Assembly: GCF_009835145.1 (NCBI RefSeq)
Contig: NZ_APKE01000033.1
Span: 62,001 to 126,000, forward strand
Source: Profundibacterium mesophilum KAUST100406-0324
Lineage (GTDB): Bacteria; Pseudomonadota; Alphaproteobacteria; Rhodobacterales; Rhodobacteraceae
Length of the DNA stretch: 64,000 nt
Direction: 5' to 3'
How positions within the stretch are numbered: position 1 is the stretch's first letter; every line of letters starts with the position of its first letter. The notes beneath the pieces are model-generated. The model made no database searches and was not told the origin of the DNA. It saw only the letters and a list, made by a program, of their open reading frames with translations. The translations under genes and the position numbers were made by a program. Below are positions 1 through 8,901 of this stretch, piece by piece.

Positions 1-664
1 CGGGGCGGCAGACCGACACGTTCACGTCGGCGCGCATGTTGCCGTTCTGCATGTTGCCGTCGCAGGTCCCGAGATAGCGCAGGATCTGCCGCAGCTTGCC
101 GACGTAAGCGGCCGCTTCCTCGGGGCCGCGGATGTCGGGGCGGGAGACGATCTCCATCAGCGCGACGCCGGTGCGGTTGAGATCGACGAAGGACATGTGC
201 GGGTCCATGTCGTGGATCGACTTGCCGGCATCCTGCTCGAGATGGATGCGCTCGATCCGCACCCGGCGCGCGACGCCCGGCGCCATGTCCACGATCACCT
301 CTCCCTCGCCGACGATCGGGTGGTAGAGCTGGCTGATCTGGTAGCCCTGCGGCAGGTCCGGGTAGAAATAGTTCTTGCGGTCGAAGGCCGAGCGCAGGTT
401 GATCTGCGCCTTCAGCCCCAGCCCGGTCTTGACGGCCAGCGCCACGCAGCCCTCGTTGATCACCGGCAGCATGCCCGGCATCCCGGCATCCACGAAGGCG
501 ACGTTGCTGTTGGGCTCGGCGCCGAAGCGGGTGGAGGCGCCCGAGAAGAGCTTGGCCTTCGATGAAACCTGCGCATGGACTTCGAGGCCGATCACCAGTT
601 CCCAGTCATGCAGCGCACCCCGGATCACCTTGGGGGCGGGGAGGTCGTAGGCGAGGTCGAGCAT
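1..664 (-). CDS. gatB: Asp/Glu-tRNA amidotransferase subunit B, GatB (partial, 3' end outside window)
   Basis: Subunit B of the cytosolic GatCAB complex, which amidates mischarged Glu-tRNA(Gln) or Asp-tRNA(Asn) with ammonia supplied by GatA. About 221 N-terminal codons are visible. They include the [12 protein letters not shown] block near residues 21-32, then [22 protein letters not shown] and MEIVSRPDI, all typical of the GatB catalytic cradle. Translation starts at ATG 664-662. The left window edge cuts the gene, so roughly half of a normal GatB (about 500 residues) is missing for that reason and not because the gene is broken. The next gene is divergent across a 144-bp gap that must hold promoters for both. 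Confidence 0.96.
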   Translation of the reverse strand, partial: MLDLAYDLPAPKVIRGALHDWELVIGLEVHAQVSSKAKLFSGASTRFGAEPNSNVAFVDAGMPGMLPVINEGCVALAVKTGLGLKAQINLRSAFDRKNYFYPDLPQGYQISQLYHPIVGEGEVIVDMAPGVARRVRIERIHLEQDAGKSIHDMDPHMSFVDLNRTGVALMEIVSRPDIRGPEEAAAYVGKLRQILRYLGTCDGNMQNGNMRADVNVSVCRP

Positions 665-808
665 GGGGGTCTCCCGGCTTGCTGTGTCGGTGGCTGCGAC
701 GTTTAGGCGAGCGGCATCGGCGGAGCAAGGCCTATGCCCGGAAGGGCGGGTTGCATCGATCCGCGCGGCGGGTAACCTGCCCGGCGCCATTGATGGGAAC
801 GAGATGTG

Positions 809-1399
809 ATGAAGCGTCTGATGCTGCTGGGCTTTCTGGCCCTTTCCGCCTGCGGGGGCACCGAAGTTGCGCGCCGCGCCGCCCCGCCCGAGCCGGCAAG
901 TGCCCAGATGCCGGCGATGCGCTGGGATTTCCGGCCCGAATCGGAGATCTGGACCCGGGCGACCATGGATGCGCTGAACACCCATGGCGCCGGGCTTCCC
1001 GCCATGGTGCCGTCGGATTACGAACGCTGGTGCCCGGGATACCTGCAAAAGAACCGCGACGAGCGCGCCGCCTTCTGGGCCGGTCTCTTCTCGGCCCTCG
1101 CCGAACACGAGAGCACCTGGAACCCGGGCGCGGTGGGCGGCGGCGGGCTGTGGTACGGGCTGGTGCAGATCGACCCGCGCACCGCGCGCGGCTACGGGTG
1201 CAACGCGAAGACCGGGGCGGCGCTCAAGGATGGTGCGGCCAACCTGCGCTGCGCCGTGCGGATCGCGGCGCACCAGGTGCTCAAGCGCGGCACGGTGGCG
1301 CGCGGAATGCTCGACTGGGGGCCGTTCCACAGCCCATCGAAACGGGCACAGATGCAGGCCTGGACCCGCGCGCAGCCCTATTGTACGGCCGAGGGGTGA
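809..1399 (+). CDS. Lytic-transglycosylase-like lipoprotein (first of a tandem pair)
   Basis: Putative envelope peptidoglycan lyase of the SLT/lysozyme-like fold, 196 residues. The N-terminus is a short lipoprotein signal with lipobox LSAC (Cys near residue 15), so the protein should be membrane-anchored. The mature part has HESTWNP, with candidate catalytic Glu101, followed by [19 protein letters not shown] and a conserved [11 protein letters not shown] tail. This matches the Glu-Ser and Gly-Leu-Met/Trp-Gln pattern of SLT domains. A GTG sits directly before the chosen ATG and could also be used. The gene overlaps the next one through GTGA (1396-1399), so the two are probably co-translated. 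Enzyme activity is inferred from the motif only. Confidence 0.85.
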   Translation: MKRLMLLGFLALSACGGTEVARRAAPPEPASAQMPAMRWDFRPESEIWTRATMDALNTHGAGLPAMVPSDYERWCPGYLQKNRDERAAFWAGLFSALAEHESTWNPGAVGGGGLWYGLVQIDPRTARGYGCNAKTGAALKDGAANLRCAVRIAAHQVLKRGTVARGMLDWGPFHSPSKRAQMQAWTRAQPYCTAEG

Positions 1400-2238
1400 C
1401 GGCCGCCGCGCGGTTTCGCGGCATCGTCACGGCGCTTGTCGTGACCGGCATCGCGGCATCCGCCGGGGCGCAAGCACAAGCGGCCGGTGCGCCGGCAACG
1501 GCGATCACGGCCGGCATGCACGACGACGGCTTCGCGGGGGCACCAGTGCCCGCGGCGCGGGGCGGCGCGGTGATCACGCTCGCCGCCGCGGCGCAGGCGC
1601 CGCCGCCGCGCAGCCCGCGCCCGCGCGCCCGTCCGCGCAGTGAGCCCATCCCCGCGGCCCGCTGGGATTTCCGGGGAGAGCGCGCGCAGTGGAGCCGCGC
1701 GGCGCTGCGCGCTCTGCGCGCCCATGGCGCCCCCCTCGTGGCGGAGACCCCGTCCGATATCGCGACATGGTGCCCGGGCTACGCGCGGGGGGATGCGGTG
1801 CAAAGACGCGCATTCTGGGTCGGCTTCCTGTCGGCGCTCGCCAAGCACGAAAGCACCTGGAACCCGCGCGCTGTGGGCGGCAACGGCCTGTGGTACGGGC
1901 TGCTGCAGATCCTTCCCGGAACGGCGCGCGGCTACGGGTGCATGGCACGCAGCGGCGCGGCCCTGACCGACGGGGCCGCTAACCTGAGCTGCGCGATCCG
2001 CATCCTTGCCCATACGGTTCCGCGCGACGGGGTGATCGCCCGCGCGGAGCCGCGCTGGAGCGGGGTGGCCGCCGATTGGGGGCCCATGCGCTCGCCGGCG
2101 AAACGCCAGGAGATGGCGACCTGGCTGCGCGGTCAGGACTATTGCCAAAGACGCAGCAGTCCGCGTCCGAAACCGCGCCGCCTTCGGGATACAGGGCCCT
2201 TGCACGAAGGGGCCGCCGTCCTGCGGCAGCCCCTCTGA
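1396..2238 (+). CDS. Lytic-transglycosylase-like secreted protein (second of a tandem pair)
   Basis: Paralogue of the preceding gene, 280 residues, starting at GTG inside the GTGA stop/start overlap. It has a cleavable-type signal peptide ending near ASAGAQAQA, no lipobox, and a Pro/Arg-rich linker before the catalytic part (from about residue 90). The core repeats the neighbour's motifs: ARWDFR, WCPGYA, HESTWNP (candidate catalytic Glu152), [21 protein letters not shown] and [12 protein letters not shown] basic, low-complexity C-terminal tail of about 30 residues follows the shared domain. The longer open frame upstream of 1396 lies over the first gene and gatB, so I did not use it. One paralogue looks lipidated and the other soluble or exported. 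Confidence 0.83.
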   Translation: MTAAARFRGIVTALVVTGIAASAGAQAQAAGAPATAITAGMHDDGFAGAPVPAARGGAVITLAAAAQAPPPRSPRPRARPRSEPIPAARWDFRGERAQWSRAALRALRAHGAPLVAETPSDIATWCPGYARGDAVQRRAFWVGFLSALAKHESTWNPRAVGGNGLWYGLLQILPGTARGYGCMARSGAALTDGAANLSCAIRILAHTVPRDGVIARAEPRWSGVAADWGPMRSPAKRQEMATWLRGQDYCQRRSSPRPKPRRLRDTGPLHEGAAVLRQPL

Positions 2239-2260
2239 GCGTCGGCGTTTCGCGGCACGC

Positions 2261-4816
2261 CTAGCCGAGCATCCGGCCGACCATCTCCCCGGTGTCGCGC
2301 GAGACGCCGGGCGCGGCCGCGAGGCGCTCGAGGGCGGCGCGCATCATGTCCTGGCGATCGGCGTCGTAGCGCCTCCAGGTCTCGAACATCGTGCTCATGC
2401 GGGCCGTGGTCTGCGGGTTGACCGGGTCGAGACGGATCAGCCAATCGGCCGCCAGTGCATAGGCCGCGCCGCCGGGTGCATGGAAGCCGGCATGGTTGGC
2501 CGCAAGGCCCCCCAGCACCGCGCGGAAGCGGTTGGGGTTCTTCCAGTCGAAGGCGGGATGGGCGGTCAGCCTGTCGGCGATCTCGCACGCCTCGCGCGGC
2601 GCGGCGAGCATCACCTGAACCGAGAACCACTTGTCCATGACAAGGCGATCCTGCGACCACTTGCGCTCGAACTGGGCAAGCTGCTCGTGGCCCTTTCCTG
2701 CCCTCAGAAGGGCGGTGAGCGCGCCGAGCTCTTCCGTCATGTTGTCGGCCTGCGCAAATTGCGCCTCGGCGCGGCTGCCATCGTCGATCCGTGTGAGCAG
2801 CCCGAGCGCCGCGCCGCGCAATGACCGCCGGCCCGCGGCCTCCGCGTCGGGTGTATAGGGCCCATTCGGGGCAAGCGCGTCATGCAATGCGGCGAGTGGC
2901 GCGCGAAGATGTCGGGCGCACGCGACGGCAAGGCGGTTCAGCGCCTCGTGGACGGCCATGGGATCGGGGGTGATGCCGGCGGTCTTCAGGGTCTGGGCGA
3001 TGTCGTCCTCGGAGGGCAGGGCGAGTGTCAGCGCCCGGAAGGCGGGATCGAGACCCTCGTCCTCGATGACCTTGCCGAGAGCGCCGGGATAGTCGTCTCC
3101 CGGATCGGTGCCATTGCTGATCATATCGACCAGCAGCTCCTTTGCCAGCGCGCGTCCCGCCTCCCAGCGATTGAAGGGATCGGTGTCATGGGCAAGGAGC
3201 AGCGCGCGCTCTTGCGCGGTGCTTGCGCGCTCGATCACCACCGGGGCGGAAAAGCCGCGCAGCAGGGAGGGGACCGGTCGGTCCGAAAGACCCTCGAAGC
3301 TGAAGCTCTGCTCGGCCTGCGTCAATTCGAGCAGCCGTGTCGGCACGACCTCCCGCCCGCCGGGATCCAGCAGGCCGACCGCCACGGGGATCACCTGCGG
3401 CGCCTTCTCGGGCTGGCCCGGGGTGGGCGGGGTCTGCTGCTGGAGGTGAAGGCTGTAAGTGCCGTCCTCCCAGCTCTCGAGCACCCGCAGATGCGGGGTT
3501 CCCGATTGTGTATACCAGCGCTTGAACTGCGTCAGGTCGCGCCCCGTCGCATCCTCGAACACCTTCAGCCAATCCTCGATAGTGCAGGCCTGCCCGTCAT
3601 GCCGGTCGAAATAGAGCGCCAGAGCCTTGTCATAAGCCTCGGCGCCGACCAGCCGGCGCAGCATGCCGATCACCTCGGCGCCCTTCTCGTAGACGGTCGC
3701 GGTGTAGAAGTTGTTGATCTCGATATAGCTTTCGGGACGCACCGGATGGCTCAGGGGGCCGGCATCCTCGCGGAACTGACGCGCCCGCAATTGCAGGACA
3801 TCCTCGATCCGCTTGACGGGGGCCGAGCGCATGTCGCCGGTGAACTGCTGATCGCGAAAGACCGTCAGGCCCTCCTTCAGGCAAAGCTGGAACCAGTCGC
3901 GGCAGGTGATGCGGTTGCCCGTCCAGTTGTGGAAATACTCATGCGCGATGATCCCCTCGATCATCTCGTAATCGCGATCCGTGGCGGTCTGAGGCGAGGC
4001 GAGCACGTATTTGGAGTTGAAGATGTTCAACCCCTTGTTCTCCATCGCGCCCATGTTGAAATCGTCCACGGCGACGATGTTGAAGACATCGAGATCGTAT
4101 TCGCGCCCGTAGACCTCCTCGTCCCAGCGCATCGAGCGGATCAGGGCGTCGAGCGCGTAATCGCACCGGTCCTCGTCGCCGGGCCGCACGTAGACGTTGA
4201 GCGCGACCTCGCGCCCCGAGCGGGTGGTGAAGCTCGCCGAACGGGCGGTCAGATTGCCGGCCACGAGCGCGAAGAGATAGGCGGGTTTCGGCCAGGGGTC
4301 GGACCAGCGCGCACGGCCCTGCGCATCGGGCTCCTGCGGATTGCCGTTGGACAGGCGCACCGGCGCATCGCTCTCGATCGTCACCTCGAAACGGGCCATC
4401 ACGTCGGGCCGGTCGGGGTAGTAGGTGATCCGCCGGAAGCCCTGCGCCTCGCATTGCGTGCAATACATGCCGTTCGACATGTAGAGGCCTTCGAGGGCGG
4501 TGTTGGCGGCCGGATCGACCTCGACCTCGGCCTCCCAGACGAACGAGCCCGTCGGCACGTCGCAGGTGAGCCCTTCGGGTGTGATCCTCGGCTCCACCGG
4601 CGCGCCGTCGATCCGCGCCCAGATCAGTTTGAGCCGTTCCCCGTCGAGCTGGAGCGCCGAGTGACCCGGCCCGTCCGGATTGGGCGAGAAGGCGATCCGC
4701 GAGATGACCCGCGTCCTGCCGGGATCGAGGCGGAAGGTCAGCTCGACCCCGTCGATCACGAACGGGTAAGGGGCGTAGTCCGACAGGTGGACGGCATGAG
4801 GCGCGGCCTCGGTCAT
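2261..4816 (-). CDS. pepN: Aminopeptidase N (M1 family)
   Basis: Cytosolic zinc aminopeptidase that removes N-terminal residues from peptides, 851 residues, close to the E. coli PepN length. It has the GAMEN exopeptidase motif (within DFNMGAMENKGLNIF) and the HEYFH zinc motif at about residues 292-296, followed by the second-shell Glu in LKEGLTVFRDQQF. The C-terminal half is the alpha-helical PepN (DUF3458-type) domain. The open frame extends 11 codons further upstream, but ATG 4816-4814 has an AAGGAG ribosome site about 8 nt before it and gives the usual MTEA start. It converges with the transglycosylase pair. Confidence 0.97.
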   Translation of the reverse strand: MTEAAPHAVHLSDYAPYPFVIDGVELTFRLDPGRTRVISRIAFSPNPDGPGHSALQLDGERLKLIWARIDGAPVEPRITPEGLTCDVPTGSFVWEAEVEVDPAANTALEGLYMSNGMYCTQCEAQGFRRITYYPDRPDVMARFEVTIESDAPVRLSNGNPQEPDAQGRARWSDPWPKPAYLFALVAGNLTARSASFTTRSGREVALNVYVRPGDEDRCDYALDALIRSMRWDEEVYGREYDLDVFNIVAVDDFNMGAMENKGLNIFNSKYVLASPQTATDRDYEMIEGIIAHEYFHNWTGNRITCRDWFQLCLKEGLTVFRDQQFTGDMRSAPVKRIEDVLQLRARQFREDAGPLSHPVRPESYIEINNFYTATVYEKGAEVIGMLRRLVGAEAYDKALALYFDRHDGQACTIEDWLKVFEDATGRDLTQFKRWYTQSGTPHLRVLESWEDGTYSLHLQQQTPPTPGQPEKAPQVIPVAVGLLDPGGREVVPTRLLELTQAEQSFSFEGLSDRPVPSLLRGFSAPVVIERASTAQERALLLAHDTDPFNRWEAGRALAKELLVDMISNGTDPGDDYPGALGKVIEDEGLDPAFRALTLALPSEDDIAQTLKTAGITPDPMAVHEALNRLAVACARHLRAPLAALHDALAPNGPYTPDAEAAGRRSLRGAALGLLTRIDDGSRAEAQFAQADNMTEELGALTALLRAGKGHEQLAQFERKWSQDRLVMDKWFSVQVMLAAPREACEIADRLTAHPAFDWKNPNRFRAVLGGLAANHAGFHAPGGAAYALAADWLIRLDPVNPQTTARMSTMFETWRRYDADRQDMMRAALERLAAAPGVSRDTGEMVGRMLG

Positions 4817-4921
4817 GGGAAAGCTCCTTGGAGGGGTGATGTGAACCAAAACACGGCTGAAACGTTACCCGCGTGACCATTGGGCCACAACAGCGCCCGC
4901 ACATTCTCCGAGGATCAACCA

Positions 4922-5260
4922 ATGTCTGCACCCAACACGAATATCGAGAAGCAGGAAAAGGAACACAAGGGCCCCCTTGGCGGCATGGCCCTCGTGATCG
5001 GCTTCGTCGTCCTTCTGATCATCGCCTTCTCGATCTGGCTCTTTGCCGGCGGCAACGAGCCGGGCAATGACGCGACCGCCGCGCAGGAAGAGCAGCTCGA
5101 CAGCACGGCCGGCGCGGCCGTGACCGGGGGCGAGGTGGAAACGAATGCCGGTAGCGTGGAAGCCGGGGCCGGGACGGGCACCGGAGGCGAAGTGGAGAAC
5201 CTCGATGCCGAGCTTGCTCCGGCAACCAGCACCGAAGAGACCGTTACGCCCGCGGAATAA
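4922..5260 (+). CDS. Hypothetical single-pass membrane protein with acidic tail
   Basis: Small protein of 112 residues that I do not recognise. The N-terminal ~20 residues are charged and likely cytoplasmic. A single transmembrane helix (about residues 24-44, [19 protein letters not shown]) follows, and then a low-complexity, strongly acidic Gly/Ala/Thr/Glu-rich tail with no motif, which should face the periplasm. Start chosen at ATG 4922 with GAGG about 9 nt upstream; an earlier GTG gives a poor extension. It is divergent from pepN and 14 bp ahead of the DUF2256 gene, so the two may share a transcript. No function is proposed. Confidence 0.75.
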   Translation: MSAPNTNIEKQEKEHKGPLGGMALVIGFVVLLIIAFSIWLFAGGNEPGNDATAAQEEQLDSTAGAAVTGGEVETNAGSVEAGAGTGTGGEVENLDAELAPATSTEETVTPAE

Positions 5261-5274
5261 TTTCGGTGGCGAGG

Positions 5275-5478
5275 ATGCGCCGCAAGTCCGAGCTGGAGCA
5301 AAAGCTCTGCCGGACTTGTGGCCGGCCGTTCTCCTGGCGGCGCAAATGGGCGCGCGACTGGGAGAGCGTCCTTTACTGCAGCGCCGCGTGCCGGCGCGGC
5401 AAGCCGGCGGGGTCCGGCGGGCCCCATGCGGCCGGTAGCGGCGCCGCCGCCCTGCCGCGTGACGGTGATCCGGGATGA
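5275..5478 (+). CDS. DUF2256 domain protein (small four-Cys protein)
   Basis: Short basic protein of 67 residues of the DUF2256 family, function unknown. Visible landmarks are [20 protein letters not shown] followed by [10 protein letters not shown]. The two Cys pairs (CxxC and CxxxC) suggest a single zinc site. The family core is about 45 residues; the Gly/Ala-rich C-terminal extension here carries nothing conserved. Start chosen at ATG 5275, three codons after an in-frame GTG at 5266, because the family usually begins just before the RKS/KxC block. It lies 14 bp after the acidic membrane protein gene and upstream of malate synthase. Confidence 0.8.
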   Translation: MRRKSELEQKLCRTCGRPFSWRRKWARDWESVLYCSAACRRGKPAGSGGPHAAGSGAAALPRDGDPG

Positions 5479-5601
5479 CATCCGGCGCGGGTGCGGGGCG
5501 CCAAGGATTGTATGCAATCATGGTAGGGCTCGCATACTTGCACAGGCGACACCGTTGTGTAGGGTGCCGCGAACCGTAGGACGGCCAGAGGAGGGCAAGG
5601 C

Positions 5602-7824
5602 GTGCAAAGGGTGAACAAAGGAAAGCTGCAGGTTGCAGCCGAACTCGCGGATTTCATCGAGACGGAGGCACTTGCCGGCAGCGATGTCGCCGCCGAGGCG
5701 TTCTGGTCGGGCTTCTCCGACCTGGTCCATGACCTGGCACCGCGCAACCGCGCCTTGCTGGAGACGCGCGAGACGATCCAGGGTCAAATCGACGAATGGC
5801 ACCGCTCCAACAAGGGCGAGATCGACCTCGAGACCTACAAGGGGTTTCTCAAGGAAATCGGCTATCTCGTTGAGGAAGGCCCGGATTTCCAGATCGAGAC
5901 GCAAAATGTCGATCCGGAGATCGCCGGCACGCCAGGCCCGCAACTCGTCGTGCCGATCACCAATGCACGCTATGCCCTGAATGCGGCGAATGCGCGCTGG
6001 GGATCGCTTTACGATGCCTATTACGGCACCGATGCGCTGGGCGATCTGCCGCAGGGAAGCGGCTATGACAAGGAGCGCGGCGCGCGTGTCGTCGCGGCGG
6101 CGAAGGGGCTCCTCGACGAGATCGCGCCGCTGATCTCCGGCAGCCACAAGCAACTGGCAGGCTACAAGGTGTCCGAGCATGGGCTGCAGGGGCTGATCCT
6201 CAACGGCGAGGACTGGCGCGGCACCGAGACGATGCAGAGCCGCGAAGTGCCCTCCTCGGGCCACGCGCCCGACGTCTACAACACCATGCCCCTGGCCGAG
6301 CCCGGCGTTTTCGCAGGCTACCTGGGCGACAAGGACGCCCCCTCGCAGATCGTGCTGCGTCACAACAACCTGCATGTGATCATCGTCATTGATCGCGAGA
6401 GCCAGATCGGCGGCACGGATGGCGCCGGCGTATCGGACATCCTCGTCGAGGCCGCGGTCAGCGCGATCATGGATTGCGAGGACAGCGTGGCGGCGGTCGA
6501 TGCCGAGGACAAGGTCGTGGCCTATCGCAACTGGCTCGGCCTGATGAAGGGCGATCTGAGCGAGCAGGTCGAGAAGGGCGGCAAGACCTTCGCCCGCACG
6601 CTGAAGGACGATCGCGTCTTTACCGCGCCCGATGGCGGCACGCTCAGCCTGAAGGGCCGTGCGCTGATGCTGATCCGCAATGTCGGGCACCTGATGACCA
6701 ATCCCGCGATCCTCGACGCCGACGGCAACGAGGTTCCCGAGGGGCTGATGGATGCGATGATCACGACGCTGATCGGCAGCCACGATCTCAAGCGCGAGAG
6801 CGGCAATTCGGTCACCGGTTCGATCTATGTCGTCAAGCCGAAGATGCACGGTCCCGAGGAGGTTGCCTTCGCCGACGAGATCTTCACCCGCGTCGAGGAG
6901 GCGCTTGGCCTGCCGCGCAACACGGTGAAGCTCGGCATCATGGACGAGGAGCGCCGCACCTCGGCCAATCTCAAGGAATGCATCCGTGCGGCGAAATCCC
7001 GTGTGGCCTTCATCAATACCGGCTTCCTCGACCGCACCGGCGACGAGATCCACACCTCGATGGAAGCGGGACCGATGGTGCGCAAGGGCGAGATGAAGTC
7101 GACGCCCTGGATCAAGGCCTACGAGGATCGCAACGTCGATATCGGCCTTGCCTGCGGGCTCAAGGGCCGGGCGCAGATCGGCAAGGGCATGTGGGCGATG
7201 CCCGACCGCATGAAGGACATGCTCGAGCAGAAGATCGGCCATCCCGAGGCCGGCGCGACCTGTGCCTGGGTTCCCTCGCCGACGGCCGCGACGCTGCATG
7301 CGCTGCATTACCACCAGCGCGACGTGCTGGAGCGCCAGGATGAGCTGGCCTCCGGCGGGGCGCGCGGCACGCTCGACGACCTTCTGACCATTCCGCTGGC
7401 GCAGGGGACGAACTGGTCCGACGAGGAGATCGCCTCGGAGATTGAGAACAACGCGCAAGGCATTCTCGGCTATGTCGTGCGCTGGATCGATCAGGGCGTC
7501 GGATGCTCCAAGGTGCCCGACATCCACGATGTCGGCCTGATGGAGGACCGCGCGACCTGCCGGATCTCCAGCCAGGCGCTTGCGAACTGGCTGCATCACG
7601 GCGTGGTCTCGGAGGAGCGTGTCATGGAGGCGCTCAAGAAGATGGCGGCGAAGGTGGATGCGCAGAACGAAAACGATGCGTCCTACCGGCCCATGGCGCC
7701 CGATTTCGACGGGGTCGCGTTCAAGGCGGCTTGCGACCTGGTCTTTGAGGGACGCCAGCAGCCCTCGGGCTATACCGAGCCGGTGCTGCATCGCCGGCGC
7801 CTCGAGCTGAAGGCTGCCGGCTGA
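5602..7824 (+). CDS. glcB: Malate synthase G
   Basis: Condenses acetyl-CoA with glyoxylate to malate in the cytosol, for the glyoxylate bypass or the ethylmalonyl-CoA route of acetate assimilation. It is 740 residues, the normal length for the G isoform. The start is [17 protein letters not shown], with GTG 5602 preceded by a purine-rich GAGGAGGG stretch. Family blocks seen include [15 protein letters not shown] (metal/active-site acidic residues), [21 protein letters not shown] and the C-terminal [15 protein letters not shown]. No isocitrate lyase gene is visible here, so the glyoxylate source cannot be read from this window. The long antisense open frame opposite is a codon-bias shadow. Confidence 0.97.
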   Translation: MQRVNKGKLQVAAELADFIETEALAGSDVAAEAFWSGFSDLVHDLAPRNRALLETRETIQGQIDEWHRSNKGEIDLETYKGFLKEIGYLVEEGPDFQIETQNVDPEIAGTPGPQLVVPITNARYALNAANARWGSLYDAYYGTDALGDLPQGSGYDKERGARVVAAAKGLLDEIAPLISGSHKQLAGYKVSEHGLQGLILNGEDWRGTETMQSREVPSSGHAPDVYNTMPLAEPGVFAGYLGDKDAPSQIVLRHNNLHVIIVIDRESQIGGTDGAGVSDILVEAAVSAIMDCEDSVAAVDAEDKVVAYRNWLGLMKGDLSEQVEKGGKTFARTLKDDRVFTAPDGGTLSLKGRALMLIRNVGHLMTNPAILDADGNEVPEGLMDAMITTLIGSHDLKRESGNSVTGSIYVVKPKMHGPEEVAFADEIFTRVEEALGLPRNTVKLGIMDEERRTSANLKECIRAAKSRVAFINTGFLDRTGDEIHTSMEAGPMVRKGEMKSTPWIKAYEDRNVDIGLACGLKGRAQIGKGMWAMPDRMKDMLEQKIGHPEAGATCAWVPSPTAATLHALHYHQRDVLERQDELASGGARGTLDDLLTIPLAQGTNWSDEEIASEIENNAQGILGYVVRWIDQGVGCSKVPDIHDVGLMEDRATCRISSQALANWLHHGVVSEERVMEALKKMAAKVDAQNENDASYRPMAPDFDGVAFKAACDLVFEGRQQPSGYTEPVLHRRRLELKAAG

Positions 7825-7839
7825 GCCATCCGGCACAAC

Positions 7840-7860
7840 GCGGGGGCTTCGCGCCCCCGC
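7840..7860 (+). terminator. GC-rich hairpin after glcB (possible terminator)
   Basis: Perfect 8-bp stem GCGGGGGC/GCCCCCGC with a 5-nt loop, 16 nt after the malate synthase stop. No T-run follows, so it may be a weak terminator or an mRNA 3'-end stabiliser. The rest of the 287-bp gap to the next gene shows nothing recognisable apart from a purine-rich ribosome site before 8112. Confidence 0.45.
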
Positions 7861-8111
7861 ACCCCCGCGAGGTGTATGAACGAAGATGAAGGGCCGGCGC
7901 CCCGCGCGGGCCCTTCTGCCGTTCAGGCAGGGCCCAATCGCGCCTATGCCGCCCCATGCCCGAGGGCCGCGTCGAGCGGCTCGTTTCCATCCCGCCCCTG
8001 GCCGCGAGACGCCCCCTTTGCACCATGCTGGCAAGATGCGGCGATGTCCGGGGCTGACAGCGGCGCCGCGGGCTCCCTATATTGGGGGGAAGAAGCAGGG
8101 AAGGATCGCGA

Positions 8112-8891
8112 ATGACACGGCCCGTCGTCGGCATCATCGGCAATCAGCACTTGATCAACGAGGAATACCTGACGCATGGCGGCGGGGCGATGAACTCGCT
8201 CGCCGTGGCGGAAGTCAGCGGCGCGATGCCTCTCGTCATCCCGGCCGATCCGCGCCTGGTCACCGTCGACGAGCTTTTGCGGACCTGTGCCGGTTTCCTG
8301 TTCACCGGGGGGCGGCCAAACGTGCATCCCGAGGAATACGGTGTCGCCGCGACGGAGGCGCATGGCGCCTTCGACCGGGCCCGCGATGCGGTGACGCTGC
8401 CGCTGATCCGGGCGCTCGTGGAGCGGGGCCAGCCCCTGCTGGGCATCTGCCGCGGCTTCCAGGAGGTCAATGTCGCGATGGGCGGAACGCTGCATCCCGA
8501 GATCCGCGACCTTCCGGGGCGCAGCAACCACAGGATGCCGCCGGACGGGACGGAGGAGGAGAAATTCGCCCTGCGCCATCTGGTCAGCCTCAGCGAGGAC
8601 GGACCGTTCCACAAGCTCTTCGGCGCGCGGGAGGTGATGACCAATACCCTGCACGGGCAGGGGATCGACCGGCCCGGTGCGCGGATCGTGATCGATGGCC
8701 GGGCGCCGGATGGCACGCCGGAGGCGCTCTACGTGCGCGATGCGCCGGGTTTCACGATGTCGGTCCAGTGGCATCCCGAATACCGGGCGGCAACCGACCC
8801 CGTCTCGCGCCCTCTCTTCGAGGCCTTCGGGGAGGCGGTCGCGGCCTGGGATGCGGGCGCCGGCCAGGCGCGGATGCGCGCGATCGCCTGA
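8112..8891 (+). CDS. Class I glutamine amidotransferase-like hydrolase (PuuD-type, peptidase C26)
   Basis: Predicted cytosolic gamma-glutamyl hydrolase related to PuuD, which releases glutamate from gamma-glutamyl-GABA or similar conjugates. It is 259 residues. The nucleophile is Cys113 in GICRGFQEVN, and the His/Glu pair is in SVQWHPEY. The substrate-side FTGG motif is at about residue 68 and HGQGI in the middle part. Start chosen at ATG 8112 with AGGGAAGG upstream. No putrescine or polyamine genes adjoin it, so the true substrate is open. It converges with the RTX/Hint gene, 10 bp between stops. Confidence 0.85.
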   Translation: MTRPVVGIIGNQHLINEEYLTHGGGAMNSLAVAEVSGAMPLVIPADPRLVTVDELLRTCAGFLFTGGRPNVHPEEYGVAATEAHGAFDRARDAVTLPLIRALVERGQPLLGICRGFQEVNVAMGGTLHPEIRDLPGRSNHRMPPDGTEEEKFALRHLVSLSEDGPFHKLFGAREVMTNTLHGQGIDRPGARIVIDGRAPDGTPEALYVRDAPGFTMSVQWHPEYRAATDPVSRPLFEAFGEAVAAWDAGAGQARMRAIA

Positions 8892-8901
8892 GACGCGGCC
8901 C

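Noticed and set aside
2882-4876. Long plus-strand open frame opposite pepN
   Set aside because: Antisense to the complete M1 aminopeptidase; translation has no recognisable domain.
5518-8034. Very long minus-strand open frame (838 codons) opposite malate synthase G
   Set aside because: It lies antisense to an unmistakable glcB and its translation is Arg/Ala/Gly/His-rich without motifs. Such frames arise from high GC at third positions.
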